The notes beneath the pieces are model-generated. The model was given only the letters and a program-made list of their open reading frames with translations. It was not told the DNA's origin and made no database searches. From Thermoplasmata archaeon (GTDB lineage: Archaea > Thermoplasmatota > Thermoplasmata > Lutacidiplasmatales > UBA184), in assembly GCA_021816865.1 (NCBI GenBank), contig JAKAWX010000005.1:62001-126000 (forward strand): 64,000 bases of DNA, read 5' to 3'. Positions 59,669 to 64,000 of this stretch are shown one piece after another (the first letter of the stretch is position 1; each line of letters begins with the position of its first letter). The position numbers and the translations under genes are program-made.

Positions 59669-60364
59669 CTAGCGTGGGACCGCGGGGCCCGACGAGCGAC
59701 CCAACTGCTTCAAGAGGAGCAGCATCACCTTGACGCCCCGCTGAGTGTCGGGGTCCCGCAGCGCCCGTCCGAGCGCGAAGACCCCGCCCACGTCGGGCAT
59801 GTCGGCGATCGCGCGCTCGCGACTGGCCGAATCGCCGACGACGGTCGTCGAGTCGGAGAGCATCCCGAGGACCGGGCCCGCCTTCACGGCCGCGTGGACG
59901 AGAGGCTCGATCTCGGACTTCGGGGGCAGCGACTCGACGAACTGGATCCAACCGATCGCGCTCGCGCCGGCGTGGCCGACCATCTGGTCGGTCGTCGCCT
60001 GGGCGACCCCGACAAGGCCCTCCGCGAGGGTGACGAGGGTTTCGAGCGCGCCGGTCTCCTTCCACTCGGCGATCCGGTCGATGAGGTAGACGATCGCGTC
60101 GCGCCGCTTCTCGTCCTGCGCGACCCAGTCGAGGAGCGAGAGCGCCCCGATGAGGGTCGTGCCGGCGGAGGCGAGCATCCGGTCGGTGATCGCGTCACTG
60201 ACGCCGACCGCGCCCTCCGCGAGAGAGAAGAGCCGGTCGAGGGTCCCGTCGGCCTGCCAGCGCGCCAGGCGCTCGGCGAGCGAGGCGAGCGCGGCGACGG
60301 ACTCCATCCCCGGCGGGGGCGTCGGGGGCGTGATCGGGGCCGCGGTTGCGGGGGGAGACGGCAT
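59669..60364 (-). CDS. DUF1641-domain protein
   Basis: 231 residues, helical. It contains two similar halves: 'LARWQADGTLDRLFSLAEGA' with 'VGVSDAITDRMLASAG', and 'IAEWKETGALETLVTLAEGL' with 'VGVAQATTDQMVGHAG'. 'DMPDVGGVFALGRALRDPDT' near the end is the DUF1641 block. Such proteins commonly accompany sulfide:quinone reductase or formate dehydrogenase genes and are thought to be membrane-associated adaptors. It lies 13 bases downstream of the SQR-like gene, in keeping with that pattern. Confidence 0.8.
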   Translation of the reverse strand: MPSPPATAAPITPPTPPPGMESVAALASLAERLARWQADGTLDRLFSLAEGAVGVSDAITDRMLASAGTTLIGALSLLDWVAQDEKRRDAIVYLIDRIAEWKETGALETLVTLAEGLVGVAQATTDQMVGHAGASAIGWIQFVESLPPKSEIEPLVHAAVKAGPVLGMLSDSTTVVGDSASRERAIADMPDVGGVFALGRALRDPDTQRGVKVMLLLLKQLGRSSGPAVPR

Positions 60365-60377
60365 CGGGTGGGCCTCC

Positions 60378-61523
60378 CTAGAACAGCGCCCGCGCCGTCA
60401 GGTCCCAGTAGGTGCGGTTGTAGATCACTTTGTTCCAGTAGTGCGCGAACGACGGCGTCGGCGGGTGGGGCGGGTGCAGGTAATCGAACTTGATGTACGT
60501 CGCCTGCGCGAGGCCGGTCATGATCCAGCAGTAGACCCGGCCCTCGTAGCGGGTGGTTGGCGCCTCCCCGCGGATCATCGACGCCACGTTGTGCGTGACG
60601 GCCTCGGCCTCGTAGTCCGCGGTCGAACCGGCCTTCGAGATCGGGATGTTGGTCGCGTCGCCGAGGACGAAGATGTTCTCCTTGCCCTCGGCGCGCAGCA
60701 GGTAGCGGTCGGTCGGGATCCAGTTGCCTTTGTCGCCGAGGCCCGACGTCCCGACGAAGTCCGCGCCGCGATGCGGTGGGATCGCGATCAGGAGGTCGTA
60801 CGGGATCGTCTCGCCCTCGACCCCCTTGATCGTCTTCGCGGCGGGGTCGATCTTGTCGACGTTGAACGGTATGTGGACGGTCACGCCGCGCTCGCCCATC
60901 AGGCGCTGCATCGGCTGGGCGACCGTGTCGATCCCGAAGACTTTCGGGATCGGATAGGTGTAGTGGATCTCGCTCTTGTCGCGGATCCCCTGGCTGCGGA
61001 GGAAGTCGTCCAGCATGAACGTCACCTCGAGGGGGGCGACGGGGCATTTGTACGGCATGCCGGCGACCGAGACGACGATCTTCCCGCCCTTGAAGTCGTG
61101 GAGCGCGGCCCGGAGCTTCTGGGCGTTCGCGAGGTCGTAGAAGCTGTGCGCCCCTTCGGCGAACCCCGGCGTGAGCTCGGGGTGGATGACGGAGCCGCTC
61201 GCGATGACGAGGATGTCGTACGGGAGCTCCTTGCCGCCCTTCACGACGACCTTGTTGGCGGCGGAATCGACCTTCTCGACCTCCCCCTTCACGAGCTGGA
61301 CCGACTTGTGGAGGAGCTGAGCTTCGTCCCGCCGCGTCTCTTCCGGCCGCATCTTGTCGAAGACGACCATGAGATACCCCGGCTGATAGGCGTGGACCCC
61401 TTCCCGGTCGACCAGCTGGATCTGGACCTGGCCCGTGGCGACCTCCCCTTCGAGCGCCTTGCGAATCCGGTTCGCCACCGTCGTTCCGCCGATGCCTCCT
61501 CCCAAGATCACGACTCGCTTCAC
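60378..61523 (-). CDS. sqr: Sulfide:quinone oxidoreductase-like flavoprotein
   Basis: 381 residues from GTG 61523 with a 'gaggag' ribosome site upstream. The FAD-binding 'RVVILGGGIGGTTVANRIRK' is at the N-terminus; 'VVSVAGMPYKCPVAPLEVTF' holds one redox Cys (160) and 'EGRVYCWIMTGLAQATYIKF' a second. The canonical N-terminal third Cys is absent, as in type III-like SQRs. 'IFVLGDATNIPISKAGSTAD' closes the flavin site. It would oxidise sulfide or a persulfide and reduce quinone at the membrane through its amphipathic C-terminus. Position after tusA and dsrE supports a sulfur role. Confidence 0.88.
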   Translation of the reverse strand: MKRVVILGGGIGGTTVANRIRKALEGEVATGQVQIQLVDREGVHAYQPGYLMVVFDKMRPEETRRDEAQLLHKSVQLVKGEVEKVDSAANKVVVKGGKELPYDILVIASGSVIHPELTPGFAEGAHSFYDLANAQKLRAALHDFKGGKIVVSVAGMPYKCPVAPLEVTFMLDDFLRSQGIRDKSEIHYTYPIPKVFGIDTVAQPMQRLMGERGVTVHIPFNVDKIDPAAKTIKGVEGETIPYDLLIAIPPHRGADFVGTSGLGDKGNWIPTDRYLLRAEGKENIFVLGDATNIPISKAGSTADYEAEAVTHNVASMIRGEAPTTRYEGRVYCWIMTGLAQATYIKFDYLHPPHPPTPSFAHYWNKVIYNRTYWDLTARALF

Positions 61524-61540
61524 TGCTCTTCTCCTCTCGT

Positions 61541-61813
61541 TCACTCGTGCGACTTGCGGACAATGTACCGGTCGTACCCGGACTCGGACCGGACCTCGAC
61601 CAACTGGTGACCGGCCTTTTCGAGCCACATCGGAACGTCCTTGCGCGACCCCTCGTCGCTCGACAGGAGCTCGAACTCCGTGCCGACCGGCTCTTCCTTG
61701 ATCACGCGGACCAGCTCCATCAGCGGGCCGGGGCACCAGCTCCCGCGGGCGTCCACGACCATCCGGCCCGGGGGCGCGGAAGGAGCCGCCGGCGCGTTCG
61801 CGGTCCCGCTCAT
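61541..61813 (-). CDS. tusA: TusA-family sulfur carrier 1
   Basis: 90 residues. The conserved 'VDARGSWCPGPLMELVRVIK' contains the sulfur-binding Cys 27 in CPxP. 'SSDEGSRKDVPMWLEKAGHQ' is the usual second block. TusA passes sulfane sulfur between DsrE-type proteins and the sHdr complex in sulfur oxidisers. The start overlaps the DsrE3 stop by 4 bases (ATGA), showing co-translation. Confidence 0.92.
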   Translation of the reverse strand: MSGTANAPAAPSAPPGRMVVDARGSWCPGPLMELVRVIKEEPVGTEFELLSSDEGSRKDVPMWLEKAGHQLVEVRSESGYDRYIVRKSHE

Positions 61814-62247
61814 ACGAAGTAGCTCACGTCGGCAGAGCGCGTCCGGTCAATGAAGGTTGCGACGCCGGTCACCCCGTCCACGAGCGGGTCCAGGTCCGCC
61901 TTCGTGAGGCCCATCATCTCCATCGACTGGGAGCAGGCGAAGATGTGGAGCTCCCCGATCGACTTCGCCATCTCGAGGATCGCCTTCCACGAGGGCGCCC
62001 GCGGCGCGTTGAGGGCGCGGGAGAGGCGGGTCCCCTCTTCGCCGTGGCCCGGGCTCACCTCGGGGGGCGGTGCCGCGGCTCGCTTGCGGAAGGCCATCAA
62101 GCCCCAGTAGCTCGCGAAGACGTCGACCCGGAACCCGAGCGCCAGCGCCCCGCTCACGAGCGTGGCGAACGGGAGGAGCTTGTCGTCCGAGCTCTCCGTC
62201 AGCACGATCGCCATCTGCTCGGACGGAGGGGCCGCCGGGGTGGACAT
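61810..62247 (-). CDS. dsrE3A: DsrE3-family sulfurtransferase A
   Basis: 145 residues. 'MAIVLTESSDDKLLPFATLV' and 'VDVFASYWGLMAFRKR' form the alpha/beta core, and the active site is 'IFACSQSMEMMGLTKADLDP' (Cys 105, CxxSM). This motif is diagnostic of DsrE3, which accepts sulfur from low-molecular persulfides and hands it to TusA. It is one of two adjacent DsrE3 proteins. Confidence 0.9.
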   Translation of the reverse strand: MSTPAAPPSEQMAIVLTESSDDKLLPFATLVSGALALGFRVDVFASYWGLMAFRKRAAAPPPEVSPGHGEEGTRLSRALNAPRAPSWKAILEMAKSIGELHIFACSQSMEMMGLTKADLDPLVDGVTGVATFIDRTRSADVSYFV

Positions 62248-62267
62248 CGGCCCCTCTTCCCTCTCTC

Positions 62268-62723
62268 TCAGATGAAGAGGGTCAGCGCGTCCGGACGGGC
62301 CGCGAACTCGAGGTACGTGCTCGCGCCGATCACGTCGTCCACCTCGTTGACGAGGTTGGCCTTCGTGAGGCCGAACATGTCCATCGTCGGCGAGCAGGCG
62401 TGGATGTGCACGCCGGCCTCCTTCGCCTGGTGCATGAACGCCTCGATCGTCGGGAACTTCGCCGCGATCGCCTTCTGCATCTCGGGCGGGAAAACGTCCA
62501 TCGACTTCTTGCGGCCCTCGGAGGTCAACAGCTGCATCCCCCAGAACGTGAAGTAGATGTGCGCGTCCATCCCGAGCGCCCGCGCCGTGGTGGCGAGGAT
62601 CAGCGTCGGATACGCCATGTCCGCCCCACCCTTCGACAGCACGAGGAAGAGCGACTTCTTCCCCTCCTGCTTCGCGTGCTCGATCGTCTCGCTCGCTCGT
62701 CCTGCGGCCACTCCTGTCGTCAT
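62268..62723 (-). CDS. dsrE3B: DsrE3-family sulfurtransferase B
   Basis: 151 residues. 'KSLFLVLSKGGADMAYPTLI' and 'DAHIYFTFWGMQLLT' give the core, and 'IHACSPTMDMFGLTKANLVN' the active site (Cys 110) with Thr-Met instead of Ser-Met. It is paralogous to the neighbouring DsrE3A. Such tandem DsrE3 proteins, together with TusA, are common in archaeal sulfur oxidisers. A 'gaggaa' ribosome site precedes ATG. Confidence 0.9.
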   Translation of the reverse strand: MTTGVAAGRASETIEHAKQEGKKSLFLVLSKGGADMAYPTLILATTARALGMDAHIYFTFWGMQLLTSEGRKKSMDVFPPEMQKAIAAKFPTIEAFMHQAKEAGVHIHACSPTMDMFGLTKANLVNEVDDVIGASTYLEFAARPDALTLFI

Positions 62724-62749
62724 GGTTCCTCTTCGTTCCTCCCTCGGCG

Positions 62750-62986
62750 CTACTTGTGCTCCAGGACGAACCGGTACGTTCCCCCGCTCTCGGTGTTCTC
62801 GCGCAGGGGGTGACCCGTGCGCTTGGAGAACGCCACGAAATCCGAGGGGGCGGCGGGGTCGTCCGCGAGCACCTCGAGCTTTTGACCGGTATGGAGGGTC
62901 TCGATCATCTGGCTCGCTTTGAGGATCGGCATCGGGCAGAACAGGCCGCGCGCATCCAATCGTGCGATCGACTGAGCTTCGCTCAT
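62750..62986 (-). CDS. tusA: TusA-family sulfur carrier 2
   Basis: 78 residues from ATG 62986; the ORF-track extension (Lys-rich) is the leader and promoter. 'RLDARGLFCPMPILKASQMI' contains the sulfur-binding Cys 17 (CPMP). 'FSKRTGHPLRENTESGGTYR' is the C-terminal block. It is the first gene of the DsrE3-TusA-SQR run and is preceded by a promoter with the shared element. Confidence 0.92.
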   Translation of the reverse strand: MSEAQSIARLDARGLFCPMPILKASQMIETLHTGQKLEVLADDPAAPSDFVAFSKRTGHPLRENTESGGTYRFVLEHK

Positions 62987-63021
62987 AAGGGCAAACTCCC
63001 TGGCGGCGGATGTCGTCTTCG

Positions 63022-63029
63022 CTATTTTG
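63022..63029 (-). promoter_or_regulatory. TATA box of the tusA-dsrE-sqr operon
   Basis: The minus strand reads 'caaaatag', centred about 40 bases before ATG 62986, giving a leader of roughly 13 bases. Confidence 0.55.
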
Positions 63030-63034
63030 TCTTT

Positions 63035-63045
63035 ACGTTTGTCCA
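63035..63045 (-). promoter_or_regulatory. Copy of the sHdr promoter element
   Basis: The plus strand reads 'acgtttgtcca', identical to the sHdr operon's 11-mer at 50594-50604. Here only one half of the palindrome is kept ('tggac' against 'gtaaa'). It lies just upstream of the TATA box, a position suited to activation or BRE modulation. Confidence 0.45.
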
Positions 63046-63093
63046 AAAAGACCGCGACCGCCCCGGAGGAGCTCCCCGGTCGGCGCCCCGGGT

Positions 63094-63456
63094 TCAGGGA
63101 ACGAGGTCGCGGCGCTCGACGATCGCCGCCTTGGGCACCGTCAGCACGTTACGGTAGGCCGGAAAGAGGTCCGCGCCGTACCGTCCGGCGAGCTCGGGGT
63201 TCTCCGGACCGAACGCGACCTCGCCCAGCGCAAGGAACTCCTCGTCCTCCCGAAGCACCACGCCGGCGGCGTGGAAGATCGGGCCCGGGAAACGCTCGGG
63301 TCGGTCCGGGAACTCGAGCGGGTTCGGGTCGCGGTATCGGATGTAGACGACGTGGACTTCCGGTGGCCCGCTCGGCGCGTCCGGGTCCGGCGGCTGCGGT
63401 GGGCGGGAAGCGACCATCGGCAACGGCACGAACGGGTGAGGCGGGGTCCCGGTCAT
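63094..63456 (-). CDS. Conserved-looking small protein of the sulfur cluster, unknown
   Basis: 120 residues from ATG 63456. A Pro-rich N-terminus is followed by 'HVVYIRYRDPNPLEFPDRPE', 'HAAGVVLREDEEFLALGEVA' and 'FPAYRNVLTVPKAAIVERRD', which suggests a small beta-rich domain. There is no Cys at all, so it is not a sulfur carrier itself. It overlaps the stop of the DsrH-like gene by 4 bases (ATGA), so it belongs to the DsrEFH-like operon. Confidence 0.6.
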   Translation of the reverse strand: MTGTPPHPFVPLPMVASRPPQPPDPDAPSGPPEVHVVYIRYRDPNPLEFPDRPERFPGPIFHAAGVVLREDEEFLALGEVAFGPENPELAGRYGADLFPAYRNVLTVPKAAIVERRDLVP

Positions 63457-63782
63457 GGGAACTGGACCACCCGCTTCGCGCTCATGAGCGCGCGGACGAG
63501 CTCCGACGCGGAGACCGTCCGAACGGGGCTCACGGATCGATCCGCCCGTATTCCCCGGCCCCGGGCGTCCTCCTCGAGCAGCCAGAGCTCGCCGGGCGGA
63601 CCTTCGGCGCCCGCGGGCCCCTCGGCGTCGTAGCTCGCCGACCCGAGGAGGACGGTGGCGGAACTCTCGCCTCGGTCCTCGAGTCTTCGACGCACAGCCG
63701 CGAGCACGCCCCGCTCCTCGGGAGAGATCGGTCCCTGGCGTACGAGAAGGCAATCGGGGGGGCCGGCCCCGTCCGTGGTCAC
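63453..63782 (-). CDS. DsrH/TusB-like protein
   Basis: 109 residues from GTG. 'GELWLLEEDARGRGI' and the C-terminal 'VSASELVRALMSAKRVVQFP' resemble DsrH/TusB ('LxxLEEDxxARGI...FVxLVxxxxKVxxW'). A single Cys near the N-terminus ('PPDCLLVRQG') is not at the canonical position. It overlaps the upstream DsrE/F-like gene (GTGA). I take this as a divergent DsrEFH-type subunit; the similarity is modest. Confidence 0.6.
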   Translation of the reverse strand: MTTDGAGPPDCLLVRQGPISPEERGVLAAVRRRLEDRGESSATVLLGSASYDAEGPAGAEGPPGELWLLEEDARGRGIRADRSVSPVRTVSASELVRALMSAKRVVQFP

Positions 63783-64000
63783 AGCGGCACCGCCTGCGCG
63801 GATTCGAGAAGGAGATCGGCCACTTCGGCGTCGTCGACGAGCCGAAACGGTATCCCGCGGGAGAGGTTCTCGGGGCCGAGGCCCCGGCCGCCGAGCGACG
63901 GCGCGTGGACCAGCGCCGGCCGCTCGGAGGTGACGATGTCGCGCAAGCTCTTGTCGACCGGCGGACCGAGCCGGTACGGCTCCTGGCCCTCGACGAGAGC
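63779..64000 (-). CDS. DsrE/DsrF-like protein, N-terminus beyond the window
   Basis: The last 73 residues of a gene running off the right edge. 'EGQEPYRLGPPVDKSLRDIV' and 'PSLGGRGLGPENLSRGIPFR' with a final 'DDAEVADLLLESAQAVPL' follow the C-terminal pattern of DsrE/DsrF/TusC proteins (gQ...RGL...L...adl). The usual active-site Cys before RGL is absent. It is translated just before the DsrH-like protein. Confidence 0.5.
   Translation of the reverse strand, partial: ALVEGQEPYRLGPPVDKSLRDIVTSERPALVHAPSLGGRGLGPENLSRGIPFRLVDDAEVADLLLESAQAVPL

Noticed and set aside
1-64000. CRISPR arrays, insertion sequences, rRNA and tRNA genes
   Set aside because: I looked for repeated spacered units, transposase motifs and conserved RNA stretches and saw none.

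Overview
The window is very GC-rich and densely packed, and it looks archaeal. Many starts sit about 26-30 bases downstream of a TATA-like box, so their transcripts are probably leaderless, while internal operon genes have short overlaps (GTGA/ATGA) or Shine-Dalgarno-like tracts. Gene content agrees: an archaeal-type triosephosphate isomerase, a thermopsin-like secreted protein with 'GLPxGxxW' repeats, a membrane/coiled-coil/KaiC-like fusion protein and GNAT, Lrp and zinc-ribbon proteins. A Thermoplasmatota-like, probably mixotrophic sulfur oxidiser is my best guess; the phylum is inference. I saw no rRNA, tRNA, CRISPR array or insertion sequence.

Layout. 1-8.4 kb: truncated FMN-dependent 2-hydroxyacid oxidase, a membrane protein, a flavodoxin-like protein, the thermopsin-like surface protein, a broken unknown gene, a GT4 glycosyltransferase and a metallo-beta-lactamase-fold enzyme. 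8.6-17.6 kb: small unknown, hotdog thioesterase, GH15 glucoamylase/trehalase, hemerythrin, malic enzyme, D-aminoacylase-like amidohydrolase, and a phosphoesterase plus nucleotidyltransferase-like pair. 17.7-29.3 kb: ureohydrolase and amino-acid permease, aminotransferase, nitrilase-family amidase, membrane proteins, a frameshifted DUF429 gene, acetate transporter, HAD and VOC proteins, and a 2-hydroxyacid dehydrogenase. 29.3-38.6 kb: the KaiC-like membrane coiled-coil protein, methyltransferase, small zinc ribbons, DUF998, GNAT, acetyl-CoA synthetase and triosephosphate isomerase. 38.6-39.9 kb: CDF metal exporter with a cysteine-free CsoR-like repressor and a G-tract palindrome at its start. 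40-48.2 kb: alpha-glucan/trehalose island (GT4 synthase-like, GH57, GH15, ROK kinase, TreS). 48.2-64 kb: sulfur island.

The sulfur island is the most important part. ATP sulfurylase, a zinc-ribbon protein and an Lrp-type regulator precede a complete sulfur-oxidising heterodisulfide-reductase-like operon on the plus strand (sHdrC1-B1-A-Hyp-C2-B2, lipoate-binding protein LbpA, a DsrE-like protein and a fused lipoate ligase). A convergent minus-strand set carries DsrE/F/H-like proteins, two TusA, two DsrE3, a sulfide:quinone reductase-like flavoprotein, DUF1641, a second LbpA-like protein and a second ligase. By analogy with known sHdr systems, sulfane sulfur is passed through DsrE/TusA to sHdr with LbpA as lipoamide partner, sulfite is released, and Sat would make ATP from APS. 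The unusual points are the duplicated LbpA/ligase pairs and an 11-base element shared by the two operon promoters.

Carbon metabolism in the window (acetate transporter, acetyl-CoA synthetase, malic enzyme, glycogen/maltodextrin/trehalose enzymes, amino-acid permease) suggests use of acetate and peptides alongside sulfur oxidation.
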